The notes below the pieces were generated by a model, which saw only the letters and a list, made by a program, of their open reading frames with translations, was not told the origin of the DNA and did not search any database. A program made the position numbers and the translations under genes. From Pseudomonas sp. TTU2014-080ASC (GTDB lineage: Bacteria; Pseudomonadota; Gammaproteobacteria; Pseudomonadales; Pseudomonadaceae), in NCBI RefSeq assembly GCF_001446935.1, contig NZ_LKKK01000001.1, forward strand, positions 1,116,001 through 1,180,000: a DNA stretch of 64,000 nucleotides. The letters are read 5' to 3'. This document shows positions 1-8,814 of this stretch, piece after piece (position 1 is the first letter of the stretch; the number at the start of each line of letters is the position of its first letter).

Positions 1-549
1 GAAAAGTTTCGGGTGCGTAATAGTCTTCGACCTTAATCGACATGCGAGGGAACTCCATGTGGCAAAACAAAGAAAATTGTTGAGGGGTGGTTCTTCTCAG
101 AACCGCGAACGCCTAATCCGTTTCCCCACTTTGGTTCGCCTACTTCCCAAGGCATGTCGCCGAGAATTACCCAGCCTGTGGATAACCTCTCGTCGTCAGT
201 ACTTGAGCCGGATGGATCGTTTCCAGCATGGACGTTCGGGCGCGAACTTTAGGGCCATGTTCCCTGTATATCAATCAAAAAATTCAAATGCGTGACAGCC
301 AGCAGCCATAAGGGTTTCAAGCGTTTTTGATACTTAACAAAACGTCCGAAATGCTGAACAAAAAGCGATAAATATCGCCCTATTAAATGTGGTTATTTAA
401 CGCCGGGGTTCGCTACGCAGTGACACACATCTGACAGTCCATCAATAACCGCGCAGCAGCTTCTCGGCTAGATGTGCCGTTTGCCGTTATAATCCCGCGC
501 TTTTCGGGCAGATTCCGCCCCGCAACCGATTCCAGCCAGGCATACAACC
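1..549. other. Leading non-coding stretch upstream of prfC
   Basis: No gene is recognised here. One + strand frame stays open from the window edge to about 295 (possible GTG at 59), but its translation is arginine-rich, resembles no family I know and has no clear ribosome binding site, so I do not call it. From about 290 to 420 the DNA is visibly AT-richer than the flanking gene. A TATAAT hexamer at 488-493 is a plausible -10 box for prfC; no good -35 box sits at normal spacing. Confidence 0.4.
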
Positions 550-2133
550 ATGACCATTCAGGCCGCCGAAGTCGCCAAGCGCCGCACATTCGCGATCATC
601 TCTCACCCCGACGCCGGTAAAACCACCATTACCGAAAAGCTCCTGCTGATGGGCAAGGCCATTGCCGTCGCCGGTACGGTGAAGTCGCGTAAGTCCGACC
701 GCCACGCCACCTCCGACTGGATGGAGATGGAAAAGCAGCGCGGTATCTCCATCACTACGTCTGTGATGCAGTTCCCCTACCGCGATCATATGGTCAACCT
801 GCTCGACACCCCCGGCCACGAAGACTTCTCAGAAGATACCTACCGCACCCTGACGGCGGTGGACAGCGCCCTGATGGTGCTCGACGGCGGTAAAGGTGTT
901 GAGCCGCGTACCATCGCCCTGATGGAAGTCTGCCGCCTGCGCGACACGCCTATCGTCAGCTTCGTCAACAAACTCGACCGTGACATCCGCGACCCGATCG
1001 AGCTGCTCGACGAGATTGAGGCGGTCCTCAAGATCAAAGCCGCACCGATCACCTGGCCGATTGGCTGCTACAAAGATTTCAAAGGCGTTTATCACCTTTC
1101 CGGCGACTACATCGTCGTGTACACACCGGGCCACGGCCATGAGCGCATCGAGAACCGCGTGATCCAGGGCCTGGACTCCGATGAAGCCCGCGCTCACCTG
1201 GGCGATCAGTACGACAACTTTGTCGAGCAGCTGGAACTGGTTCAAGGTGCCTGCCACGAGTTCAACCAGCAGGAGTTCCTCGACGGCCAGCTCACTCCGG
1301 TGTTCTTCGGTACCGCCCTGGGCAACTTCGGTGTGGATCAGGTACTCGACGCTGTAGTCGACTGGGCACCACAGCCGCTGCCACGCGAAGCCCGCGAGCG
1401 CAGCGTGGCACCGCAGGAAGAGAAGTTCTCCGGCTTTATCTTCAAGATTCAGGCAAACATGGACCCGAAACACCGGGACCGCGTGGCCTTTATGCGTATC
1501 TGCTCCGGCAAGTACGAAAAAGGCATGAAGATGCGCCACGTGCGTCTGGGCAAAGACCTGCGCATCGGCGACGCCCTGACCTTCTTCTCCAGTGAGCGTG
1601 AAATGCTGGAAGAGGCTTACGCCGGCGACATCATCGGCCTGCACAACCACGGCACCATCCAGATCGGCGACACCTTTACCGAAGGCGAAAACCTCGGCTT
1701 TACCGGTATCCCGCACTTCGCCCCGGAACTGTTCCGCCGTGTGCGCCTGAAAGACCCGCTCAAGTCCAAGCAACTGCGCCAGGGTCTGCAGCAATTGGCT
1801 GAAGAAGGCGCGACTCAGGTGTTCTTCCCTGAGCGCAGCAACGACATCATCTTGGGTGCCGTCGGTGTCCTGCAGTTCGATGTGGTCGCCAGCCGCCTGA
1901 AAGAAGAATACAAAGTTGAGTGCAGCTACGAGCCGATCACCGTCTGGTCGGCCCGCTGGATCGAATGCGACGACAAGAAAAAGCTCGAGGAATTCTCCAA
2001 CAAGGCTGTGGAAAACCTCGCCATCGACGGCGGTGGTCACCTCACCTACCTGGCACCGACCCGCGTCAACCTGAGTCTGATGGAAGAACGCTGGCCGGAC
2101 GTAAAATTCCGCGCCACCCGCGAACACCACTAA
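550..2133 (+). CDS. prfC: Peptide chain release factor 3 (RF3)
   Basis: This is the translational GTPase that removes RF1/RF2 from the ribosome after peptide release; it acts in the cytosol. The 527-aa length is normal for RF3. The GTPase motifs are in place: P-loop HPDAGKTT at residues 19-26, DTPGH at 86-90 and NKLD at 140-143, followed by EF-Tu-like domain II and a C-terminal RF3 domain. The ATG at 550 starts the conserved N-terminus directly ahead of the G domain. It stands alone on the + strand, with a strong terminator just after the stop. Confidence 0.97.
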   Translation: MTIQAAEVAKRRTFAIISHPDAGKTTITEKLLLMGKAIAVAGTVKSRKSDRHATSDWMEMEKQRGISITTSVMQFPYRDHMVNLLDTPGHEDFSEDTYRTLTAVDSALMVLDGGKGVEPRTIALMEVCRLRDTPIVSFVNKLDRDIRDPIELLDEIEAVLKIKAAPITWPIGCYKDFKGVYHLSGDYIVVYTPGHGHERIENRVIQGLDSDEARAHLGDQYDNFVEQLELVQGACHEFNQQEFLDGQLTPVFFGTALGNFGVDQVLDAVVDWAPQPLPREARERSVAPQEEKFSGFIFKIQANMDPKHRDRVAFMRICSGKYEKGMKMRHVRLGKDLRIGDALTFFSSEREMLEEAYAGDIIGLHNHGTIQIGDTFTEGENLGFTGIPHFAPELFRRVRLKDPLKSKQLRQGLQQLAEEGATQVFFPERSNDIILGAVGVLQFDVVASRLKEEYKVECSYEPITVWSARWIECDDKKKLEEFSNKAVENLAIDGGGHLTYLAPTRVNLSLMEERWPDVKFRATREHH

Positions 2134-2146
2134 GTTTCAGCGCAAT

Positions 2147-2175
2147 AAAAAACCGGCCTTTATGGCCGGTTTTTT
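2147..2175 (+). terminator. Rho-independent terminator of prfC
   Basis: A perfect 12-bp stem (AAAAAACCGGCC / GGCCGGTTTTTT) with a 5-base loop begins 14 bases after the prfC stop. The A- and T-tracts on both sides would let it work in both directions, which suits the convergent gene that follows. Confidence 0.9.
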
Positions 2176-2203
2176 ATTGCAGGTCCGATATTTTCAGCTG
2201 TCT

Positions 2204-2227
2204 GGTGGATGGCTACGTCCATCCACC
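2204..2227. repeat. Short REP-like palindrome
   Basis: GGTGGATGG and CCATCCACC pair across a 6-base loop. The CCATCCACCCTA edge matches the edges of the larger REP-like units elsewhere in the window, so it is probably a degenerate member of that family. It lies between the prfC terminator and the end of the convergent gene. Confidence 0.6.
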
Positions 2228-2243
2228 CTACTTTGGACCGTAC

Positions 2244-4427
2244 TTACTCCGTGGCTGGCGCTGGTGCCGCAGTCTCGGCAACCGCCGGCTCAGGCACCAC
2301 ATGCAGTCGCTCGAAGCAACCGTAATACCAGGCACCGGCCAGCAGACCAATTGCCACGATCAGCGCCAGCAGCCACGGCCACAGTGGCTTGTTCGCAGCA
2401 TACGGATCACGCAGCGAGCGCGCGCATCCGCCCGGCAGCGCCGCCAGTTGAGTCAACGCAGCACCAAAACCGATGCTGATGCTAGCGCGGGCGTTCACTG
2501 CCCAGCCGTTGGCATCCAGAATCGGGCCAAGGCTGCGGCGGCGCAGTTTGAACCAGGCCATCAGCATGGACGGACCGGAGATCGCCAGGATGATGCCGAT
2601 AAACAGCAGCGGCATCTGCCACCAACGCAGCGACAGCACGCCCGTCACCATGGCAGCCAGTGCAGTACCCAGCGCGCCTACGGCCAAACCTGCTGCGGCG
2701 AAGATACCGGCGAACTTGGCAATGTCGAAGCCTTGCGGAGCAGCTGCCGGTGCAGCCGGTGTGGCGGCCACTTTTGTGGCAGTGTTATTGACCATTTCCG
2801 CATCGCGGCTGGCCGCAAACTTCTGGATCTGCTCGGAAACCATCTTCGAGACACGGCGATACGGCGACCAGAACGCTTCACGGATGCTGATAGGGTTCTG
2901 AATCACCTTCACCACGGCTGCATCCCAGTCATTGCCTTCACGGTCATAGAACAGACCATGGCGGCCGACCATCAGATCGCCCTCAGTACCCGCAGTTACC
3001 GCTGCAACGATGTTGATGGTTTCTTTGCCATGCACCGGCTCACCGCGGCGGGTGCAGCTGCAGTACAGCAGGAAGCTGTCACTGGCGGCGGCGACTTTGG
3101 CGTGGGCTTCGATGTCGGTAACTTCCACCACCAGATCGCAGCTCTTGCCGTCGATAAACAATGTACCGGCCTGGAACACCGCCTTGTCGCGGCGGGCATA
3201 GAAATCCTGGAAGGACACAAAGTTGCGCAGCAACGTGACCAAACCACCTTTCAGACGAATCAGTTTGTCCAATTCGACCAGACCATCCGACGCCTCAGCC
3301 ACTTCCAGATCGCGGGCCACCAGTGCCATCAACTGCGCCTGCACGCCCTGCTCGACCAGCTCGAGAATGCGCGGCAGCTCCAGCACTTTGGCAATCGCGA
3401 CCTGCGGTTTAGCCGCCAGCCAGTTCAGGTACTCGCCACACAGGCCGACCAGACGCTGCCACTGTTCACGGCTCAGGCTTTCCTGATCACCCAGAATCGG
3501 CTTAACCACACGTTCACGCAGCTCAGCCATGGCATCAGCCCAAGCGGGGTTCAGCTCCTTGCTCAGCGGCAGGCTGTCACCATGCTTGATGCTTGCCAGT
3601 GGCAAAGCACCGACTTGGCTGCTGTCGGCCAGAGACAGACCAGCCAGACGGATCAGTTCTTCTTCCTGACCATCCATCAACGCAGCGGCGCGGGTATCAA
3701 ACGAAGCCATGGCAACGCGGGTGAAGTAGTCATCGACCTTCTCGCGCACGGCGCTCAGGGCATCAACCGCTGCGGCAGTGTCATCACCAAACGCATCCAG
3801 CCCCAATGCGGCGGCGCTGGCGTGCCAGGCGCTGAGTTCTTCAGCCTGGGTAAAGAATGCAGTGATTTGTTCTTCACCAATGGCCTGCTCGCCACTGCGA
3901 TCCACCACGGAGCCCTGACAGGCAATGATGTCGGCGATGGCGGCTTGCAGAGCGGCATCGTCCGTCAACGTAGCAGGCACCAGGCCGTCGCCGTTGGACT
4001 CCTGAGGCGGGAACAGCAGCGCCAGATCATCCGTATCGGCGCTGGTCAGTTGCTGATCACTGCGGCCCAATACGCCGAGCAAGCGGTGAGCGGCCAAACG
4101 CAGGCGTGTACCCTCTTCGTTCTGGCTCAGGGAGTCCAGTTGCAGCGGCTCGTTATTAAACAGCACAGCTGGATCGGCCAGGCGGGCCAATGTCCAGTCC
4201 ACGATATCCAGCAGCTCAGGTGCACGGATACGGCCATCATTATTGCTGTCGATATACCCCAGCATGCGCCGGTCCAGCGCCAGATTGGCAACAGGGCAAG
4301 CCAGGCTGGCCCAGAGTTTCTGATCCAGACCACGCAAGGCAGCAAGGTCGGCGGGGGTTTCTATTGATACTTGGTCAAAGCCGCCGGCACGGAAAAACCG
4401 CCAGCGTTGAGGTGAATCGGAGGTCAT
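2244..4427 (-). CDS. Large membrane-anchored protein with an EF-hand, unknown function
   Basis: A 727-aa protein that I cannot assign to a characterised family. Near the N-terminus (residues 60-71) it has a canonical EF-hand calcium loop, DSNNDGRIRAPE, with acidic residues at the expected positions. The long middle part is mostly helical and soluble-looking. The C-terminus has about three hydrophobic segments (roughly 574-597, 604-627 and 682-702) and ends in a short Ala/Pro-rich tail. It has no Sec signal peptide, so the bulk is probably cytoplasmic and held at the inner membrane by the C-terminus. It is a single gene with no obvious operon partner. Codon use matches the neighbours. The function is unknown. 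Confidence 0.8.
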   Translation of the reverse strand: MTSDSPQRWRFFRAGGFDQVSIETPADLAALRGLDQKLWASLACPVANLALDRRMLGYIDSNNDGRIRAPELLDIVDWTLARLADPAVLFNNEPLQLDSLSQNEEGTRLRLAAHRLLGVLGRSDQQLTSADTDDLALLFPPQESNGDGLVPATLTDDAALQAAIADIIACQGSVVDRSGEQAIGEEQITAFFTQAEELSAWHASAAALGLDAFGDDTAAAVDALSAVREKVDDYFTRVAMASFDTRAAALMDGQEEELIRLAGLSLADSSQVGALPLASIKHGDSLPLSKELNPAWADAMAELRERVVKPILGDQESLSREQWQRLVGLCGEYLNWLAAKPQVAIAKVLELPRILELVEQGVQAQLMALVARDLEVAEASDGLVELDKLIRLKGGLVTLLRNFVSFQDFYARRDKAVFQAGTLFIDGKSCDLVVEVTDIEAHAKVAAASDSFLLYCSCTRRGEPVHGKETINIVAAVTAGTEGDLMVGRHGLFYDREGNDWDAAVVKVIQNPISIREAFWSPYRRVSKMVSEQIQKFAASRDAEMVNNTATKVAATPAAPAAAPQGFDIAKFAGIFAAAGLAVGALGTALAAMVTGVLSLRWWQMPLLFIGIILAISGPSMLMAWFKLRRRSLGPILDANGWAVNARASISIGFGAALTQLAALPGGCARSLRDPYAANKPLWPWLLALIVAIGLLAGAWYYGCFERLHVVPEPAVAETAAPAPATE

Positions 4428-4591
4428 CTAAACAATTCCTTACTTCTGATAGCCGCTGCCCGCACATGGGCGCTGTAGAGATGGAGTAACAGTTTGCCAG
4501 CTTAACAACTGAGTATGAAAAAATGCCAACTGTGTACACTTCTGCACAGCTACAGCCACAACCTGTCTGACAACCCAGCAGGACGCAGACG

Positions 4592-5383
4592 ATGCAGTTG
4601 ATTGATACCCACACCCACCTGGACTTTCCCGACTTTGATGCCGACCGCGATCAACTGCTCGCCCGCAGCCGTACGCTGGGCGTGGAGCGGTTGGTGGTGC
4701 TTGGCGTGTACGAGGCCAACAGGCAACGGGTGTGGGATTTAGTTCAACAGCACGACGGTTTATATGCAGCTTTTGGTCTGCATCCGGTTTATTTGCATGA
4801 ACACACTCAGGCGCACCTTGAGCAATTGCATGGGTGGCTGACACAGCTCGCAGGCCAGCCGAAGTTGTGTGCTGTGGGTGAGATCGGGCTGGATTATTTT
4901 CTCGAAGAGTTGGACCGCGAACAGCAGCAGGCGCTGTTTGAAGCGCAGTTAAAGATGGCGGTTGAATTTGAGTTACCGGCGTTGATCCATGTGCGCCGCG
5001 CCCATGCCGCAACGATTGCTACGCTCAAGCGCTACAAACTTAAACGCGGCGGCATTATCCATGCCTTCGCCGGCAGCGTTGAGGAAGCGCGGGAGTACAT
5101 CAAGCTCGGTTTTAAACTCGGCATCGGTGGTGCTCCGACCTGGCCGCAGGCACTGCGTCTGCGCAAAGTTGTTGTGCAGTTGCCAATCGAGGCGATTGTG
5201 CTGGAAACCGACTCGCCGGATATGGCTCCGGCTATGTATCCGAACCAGCGCAACAGCCCGGAGCATCTGGCGGATATTTGTGTGGCGCTCGCGGAGCTTC
5301 GTGGCATCAGCCCGGATGAGCTGGCCAGCGCCAGCAGTCGCAATGCGTGTGAGTTGTTTGGGTGGGATTCATCTCCCCTCTGA
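4592..5383 (+). CDS. TatD-family metal-dependent hydrolase
   Basis: A 263-aa TatD/YjjV-type DNase-like hydrolase with a TIM-barrel amidohydrolase fold. The metal-binding DTHTHLD motif is at residues 5-11, GEIGLD lies mid-protein, a histidine follows in LIHVRRAH, and the C-terminal LETDSP signature is present. Family members bind two divalent metals and have exonuclease activity in several bacteria; the physiological substrate of this paralogue cannot be told from sequence. The ATG at 4592 places the metal motif five codons in, as is usual. It reads alone on the + strand and is followed by a long repeat array. Confidence 0.9.
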   Translation: MQLIDTHTHLDFPDFDADRDQLLARSRTLGVERLVVLGVYEANRQRVWDLVQQHDGLYAAFGLHPVYLHEHTQAHLEQLHGWLTQLAGQPKLCAVGEIGLDYFLEELDREQQQALFEAQLKMAVEFELPALIHVRRAHAATIATLKRYKLKRGGIIHAFAGSVEEAREYIKLGFKLGIGGAPTWPQALRLRKVVVQLPIEAIVLETDSPDMAPAMYPNQRNSPEHLADICVALAELRGISPDELASASSRNACELFGWDSSPL

Positions 5384-5448
5384 CGTGTCAGTCTCGCAGT
5401 ATCGAGGAACTGTTTCGTTTCGGTTGCGCCTGATGTATCTACGCAAAC

Positions 5449-5875
5449 CGTAGGGTGCGATAAGACCGCGCAGCGGTTTATCCACCATTGGCCATAACTG
5501 GCCACGCATCTCCTGCGCCTGTACGCACGCTCGGTGGGTAACCGGCTTTGCCGGCTTACCGCACCCTACAGGTGACGGTGCACACACGGCCTATGCAAAC
5601 CGTAGGGTGCGATAAGACCGCGTAGCGGTTTATCCACCATTGGCTGTAACTGGCTACACATCTCCTGCGCCCGTACGCCCGCTTGATGGGTAACCGGCTT
5701 TGCCGGCTTACCACACCCTACAGGTGACGGTGCACACACGGCCTATGCAAACCGTAGGCTGCGATAAGACCGCGCAGCGGTTTATCCACCAATGGCCATG
5801 AATGACCACACACCTACTGCGTCTGTACGCACGCTCGGTGGGTAACCGGCTTTGCCGGCTTACCTCACCCTACAA
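5449..5875. repeat. Tandem array of a 152-bp REP-containing unit (2.8 copies)
   Basis: Units start at 5449, 5601 and 5753, an exact 152-base period, and the third is truncated at about 5875. Each unit begins CGTAGG(G/C)TGCGATAAG, contains a small hairpin (ACCGC / GCGGT inside GATAA...TTATC), a variable spacer, and a second palindrome around ACCGGCTTTGCCGG ending in CACCCTACA. Copies differ by scattered substitutions. It fills the gap between the TatD gene and fmdB and has no coding potential. Confidence 0.9.
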
Positions 5876-5887
5876 AATCGCGGTAAC

Positions 5888-6235
5888 TCAGTGACTGATC
5901 ATCCACGGTCTGCCGCCGGCTTTGGCTTTCATCGCGTGCGGGTTTTCTTTGGTTGGGGCTAGGGGTTTGCTTGGCCCGCAGCAGCCGCAGCCTTTGGGGT
6001 GTTTGCGGCTTTGGGCGAATTCTTCGACGGTTTTCGGTGCGTGTGAACTGGTTTCGTTGGCGGCCATGGCGCGGCGCTGGTTGCTGGACATGGTGGCCAG
6101 TTGCGGTGCAGTCAATATCACCCGCAGGCTGTCGCCGCCGCATTCCGGGCAGGCGCAGGGCTTGTCACGTTCGGCCATCGGACGCAAGGCGGTGAAGTCA
6201 CCACAGGCGACGCAATCGTATTCATAAATCGGCAT
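5888..6235 (-). CDS. fmdB: FmdB-family zinc-ribbon protein
   Basis: A 115-aa protein beginning MPIYEYDC with the paired cysteine motifs (CVAC near the N-terminus, then CACPEC) of the FmdB zinc-ribbon family, and a second Cys cluster (GCGCC) further on. The family is named after the regulatory gene beside formamidase in Methylophilus; its biochemical role is not settled. The start at 6235 is chosen because MPIYEY is the invariant family N-terminus; an upstream ATG at 6262 would add nine unrelated residues. It lies just downstream of fmdA on the same strand, 73 bases apart, so the two are probably co-transcribed. Confidence 0.88.
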   Translation of the reverse strand: MPIYEYDCVACGDFTALRPMAERDKPCACPECGGDSLRVILTAPQLATMSSNQRRAMAANETSSHAPKTVEEFAQSRKHPKGCGCCGPSKPLAPTKENPHAMKAKAGGRPWMISH

Positions 6236-6308
6236 GGTGCTGTTCTCCCATTCGCGGCACATTCGTCAGCCGGGCGCTGCGGATAAACACAGCGCCCGGC
6301 TTGTGGGT

Positions 6309-7538
6309 TTACTTGTCCGGCGCAATCGGCAGATCGATGCTGCCGTCGAGGAACTTGGTCGGGCCGGATGCGCTCGGGTTGATATCGAAGTCGAAAATCT
6401 CCGTCGGCAACCACAAGGTGGCGCAGGCGTTGGGGATGTCGACGACGCCGCTGATATGCCCCTGCACCGGCGCAGAGCCGAGCAACGCATAGCCTTGCGC
6501 CGGTGAGTAACCGAATTTGGTCAGGTAGTTGATGGCGTTGAGGCACGCTTGCTTGTAGGCGATGTTCACGTCCAGGTAATGCTGGGTGCCCGCTTCGTCT
6601 ACCGAGATGCCTTCAAATATCAGGTAGTTTTTGTAGTTCGGGGTGATCGGGCTGGGTTTGAACACCGGGTTCTTGATCCCGTATTTGGCCATGCCGCCTT
6701 TGATCAGCTCGACCTTCATGTGCACCCAACCGGCCATTTCGATGGCACCGCAGAAGGTGATTTCGCCATCGCCCTGGCTGAAGTGCAGGTCGCCTACCGA
6801 CAGACCTGCGCCGTTCACATACACCGGGAAGAAGATTTTCGAGCCACGGGACAAATCTTTGATATCGCAGTTACCGCCATGCTCACGCGGCGGGACGGTG
6901 CGTGCGCCGGTAGCAGCCGCCAGGTCGCGGGCCTCGCCTTTGAGCTTGCCCATGTGCGCGGTAGAGGCGAACGGCGGGTTGGCCAGCGGCGGGACGCGGG
7001 TTGGGTTGGTGTCGATCAACGCCTGCTCACGCTTGTTCCAGTCAGCGAGCATTTTGTGATCCGGCAGACAGCCGATCAGGCCGGGGTGAATCAGGCCCGC
7101 AAAGTTCACGCCCGGAATGTGCCGGCTGCTGGTGAACATGCCTTTGAAATCCCAGATGGCTTTTTGTGCCGACGGGAAGTGATCAGTCAGGAAGCCACCG
7201 CCATTCTGGCGTGAGAAGAAGCCGTTAAAGCCCCACATCGAATCAGCCTTGGCACCGATGTCGAGCAGGTCAACCACCAGCAAATCGCCCGGTTCAGCGC
7301 CGTGCACACCGACAGGACCGGAGAGGTAGTGCACGGTGGACAAGTCCACGTCGCGCACGTCGCTGGCGTCATCGTTGTTCTCGATCGCCCCGGCGGTCCA
7401 GTCATAGGTTTCGAGGATGAAGTCATCGCCCGGCTTCACCCAGCACGCCATGGGAATATCCGGGTGCCAGCGGTTGTGGATTTGCTCGTTCTCAGTCGCA
7501 GGCTGATTGAGGTCAACCTTGATCAGTGTTTCGGTCAT
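6309..7538 (-). CDS. fmdA: Formamidase
   Basis: A 409-aa FmdA/AmdA-family amidase that hydrolyses formamide (and more weakly other short aliphatic amides) to ammonia and the acid in the cytosol, supplying nitrogen. Length and the whole sequence pattern fit the acetamidase/formamidase family (an early HNRWHPDIP stretch, GxxGVHGAEPGDLL, EHGGNCDIKDL, SQGDGEITFCG). It precedes fmdB and follows the transporter genes on the same strand. It is probably a separate transcript, because a terminator follows urtE and a palindromic operator candidate lies about 90 bases upstream of its ATG. Confidence 0.95.
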   Translation of the reverse strand: MTETLIKVDLNQPATENEQIHNRWHPDIPMACWVKPGDDFILETYDWTAGAIENNDDASDVRDVDLSTVHYLSGPVGVHGAEPGDLLVVDLLDIGAKADSMWGFNGFFSRQNGGGFLTDHFPSAQKAIWDFKGMFTSSRHIPGVNFAGLIHPGLIGCLPDHKMLADWNKREQALIDTNPTRVPPLANPPFASTAHMGKLKGEARDLAAATGARTVPPREHGGNCDIKDLSRGSKIFFPVYVNGAGLSVGDLHFSQGDGEITFCGAIEMAGWVHMKVELIKGGMAKYGIKNPVFKPSPITPNYKNYLIFEGISVDEAGTQHYLDVNIAYKQACLNAINYLTKFGYSPAQGYALLGSAPVQGHISGVVDIPNACATLWLPTEIFDFDINPSASGPTKFLDGSIDLPIAPDK

Positions 7539-7624
7539 GACAAAACTCCTGGGATCGTGGTGGATTCCGGCAGGAACACGCCGGGGGACAGGAGCAGTCT
7601 TAAACGGGACGAAAAATCGGGAAA

Positions 7625-7640
7625 TACGTTGGATGACGTA
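7625..7640. promoter_or_regulatory. Candidate operator palindrome upstream of fmdA
   Basis: TACGTTGGATGACGTA has inverted TACGT/ACGTA arms with a 6-base centre, located 87-102 bases upstream of the fmdA ATG. The same arms and spacing recur upstream of urtA at 13141-13156. A two-component response regulator is encoded in the same island, so this is a likely binding site; this is an inference from the shared pattern. Confidence 0.55.
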
Positions 7641-7678
7641 TGCGTTCAGGCAGAAGAAACAGACGTTGAATGCCTAAC

Positions 7679-7793
7679 CGTAGGGCGGAACCGCGCAGCG
7701 TTTCCGCCGGGCCGATGTAAAGACCAATCAGAACTCAGGGCCGTACGCGTAAGCCCTTCACGGCGTTCCCCGGATTACGCCTTCGGCTAATCC
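7679..7793. repeat. Two short palindromic repeats upstream of fmdA
   Basis: The first (7679-7710) has GGCGGAA/TTCCGCC arms around ACCGCGCAGCG, related to the REP units. The second (7772-7793) is GGATTA-CGCCTTCGGC-TAATCC followed by AGGCTACGGG, a different Pseudomonas-type extragenic palindrome. Partial copies of its AGGCTACGGG edge occur near 7956 and 37752. Confidence 0.6.
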
Positions 7794-7810
7794 AGGCTAC
7801 GGGCGGCTTT

Positions 7811-7933
7811 TGTAGGGTGTGGTAAGCCTGCGTAGCAGGTTACCCACCATCGTTTTTGCCGGTTTAACGAGGGGGGCGATCTGTGCGGGCGCTTGGTGGA
7901 TAAACCGCTGCGCGGTCTTATCGCACCCTACGG
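7811..7933. repeat. Composite inverted REP pair (BIME-like element)
   Basis: Two REP-like units in opposite orientation (TGTAGGGTG...ACCCACCA and TTGGTGGATAAA...CACCCTACGG) flank a spacer of about 45 bases. The spacer contains TTTGCCGGTTT and GTGCGGGCGCT, both of which recur in the element at 23943-24062 in reverse orientation. So the whole element, not only its ends, is repeated in this genome. Confidence 0.75.
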
Positions 7934-7977
7934 TTGATCGGTGATCGCTAATCCAGGCTACGGGTTGGGCGGCGCCA

Positions 7978-8013
7978 ATAAAAACGGCTGGCGAGGGAGA
8001 CTGCGCCAGCCGT
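7978..8013 (-). terminator. Rho-independent terminator after urtE
   Basis: On the - strand, ACGGCTGGCG and CGCCAGCCGT form a 10-bp stem over a 10-base loop, directly followed by TTTTTATT. It lies about 60 bases after the urtE stop and should end the urtABCDE transcript before fmdA. Confidence 0.85.
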
Positions 8014-8072
8014 GAGTACACACCGCTCCGGCCTTTCAAACAGCCCAGGCGGTAGCGGGGTGTAAACCTGTG

Positions 8073-8762
8073 TCAGACCGAGAGGTAGCGGCTGATGGCG
8101 GCCTCATCCACGTTCTCCCGCGTCTCCTCCACCACAAATTTGCCCTTTTCGATAACCAGAAAACGGTCGGCAATTTCCATGGTGAATGACAGCACCTGCT
8201 CCGACACCACGATGGTCAGATCGCGCATGTTGCGGATCTCCTTCAGGGTGCGGGCGATGTCTTTGATGATCGACGGCTGAATGCCCTCTGTAGGCTCATC
8301 CAGCAGCAGCACTTTGGGGTTGGTCGCCAGGGCGCGGGCAATCGCCAGTTGCTGTTGCTGACCGCCAGAGAGGTTGCCGCCTTTGCGTGAGCGCATCTCG
8401 TGCAGCACTGGGAACAGCGCGTAGAGATCGTCCGGCACTTTTCCACCTGCCGAGGAAGGCAAGCCAGTCTGAATATTCTCCAGCACGGTCATGCTGGGGA
8501 AAATCATCCGCCCTTGCGGCACATAAGCGATGCCGTTGGCGACGCGCTCGTGGGTTTCCATTTTCGACACGTCGCGGCCATCCACTTCGATCTGCCCGCC
8601 CCACTGCGGCAGCACGCCCATCAGGCTTTTGAAGAAGGTGGTTTTGCCCATGCCGTTGCGGCCCATCACCGCCACAATCTCGCGTTTGTTCACGTTGAGG
8701 GTGAGGTCATGCAGGATCTGGCTCTGACCGTACCCCGACGCTAGGTTAGTGATATTGAACAT
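8073..8762 (-). CDS. urtE: Urea/short-amide ABC transporter ATPase UrtE
   Basis: A 229-aa LivF-type ABC ATPase, the second nucleotide-binding subunit of a branched-chain-amino-acid-type importer. Walker A GRNGMGKTT is at residues 34-42, the signature LSGGQQQQ precedes Walker B VLLLDEP, and the TEGIQPSI stretch after Walker B is typical of UrtE. Last gene of the urtABCDE run, followed by a terminator. In the cell it would sit under the UrtBC membrane pair with UrtD. The adjacent formamidase suggests that the substrate may include short amides as well as urea. Confidence 0.92.
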   Translation of the reverse strand: MFNITNLASGYGQSQILHDLTLNVNKREIVAVMGRNGMGKTTFFKSLMGVLPQWGGQIEVDGRDVSKMETHERVANGIAYVPQGRMIFPSMTVLENIQTGLPSSAGGKVPDDLYALFPVLHEMRSRKGGNLSGGQQQQLAIARALATNPKVLLLDEPTEGIQPSIIKDIARTLKEIRNMRDLTIVVSEQVLSFTMEIADRFLVIEKGKFVVEETRENVDEAAISRYLSV

Positions 8763-8814
8763 CTGAAAACTCCTTGTGCCAGGGCAACGTCACACGCTGC
8801 CCACCGCTGATTCA

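Noticed and set aside
2..295. Open frame at the left edge (possible GTG at 59)
   Set aside because: The translation is Arg-rich and low-complexity in codon use, matches no family I know and has no convincing ribosome site; it may be the tail of a gene starting outside the window but cannot be supported.
829..2130. Long antisense open frame opposite prfC
   Set aside because: It mirrors the prfC codons in a GC-rich gene; no motif, no start signal, and prfC is certain.
1920..4367. An 815-codon + strand open frame opposite the EF-hand gene
   Set aside because: It runs through the prfC end, its terminator and a REP palindrome, and its Gln/His-rich translation is typical of an antisense shadow.
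5449..5875. CRISPR array
   Set aside because: The repeat unit is 152 bp with internal palindromes, the segments between conserved parts are related rather than unique spacers, and no cas genes are present.
7797..8039. Small conserved protein sharing RFIHQAPAQ with the region upstream of nadC
   Set aside because: The similarity comes from two copies of a composite REP element, not from a gene.
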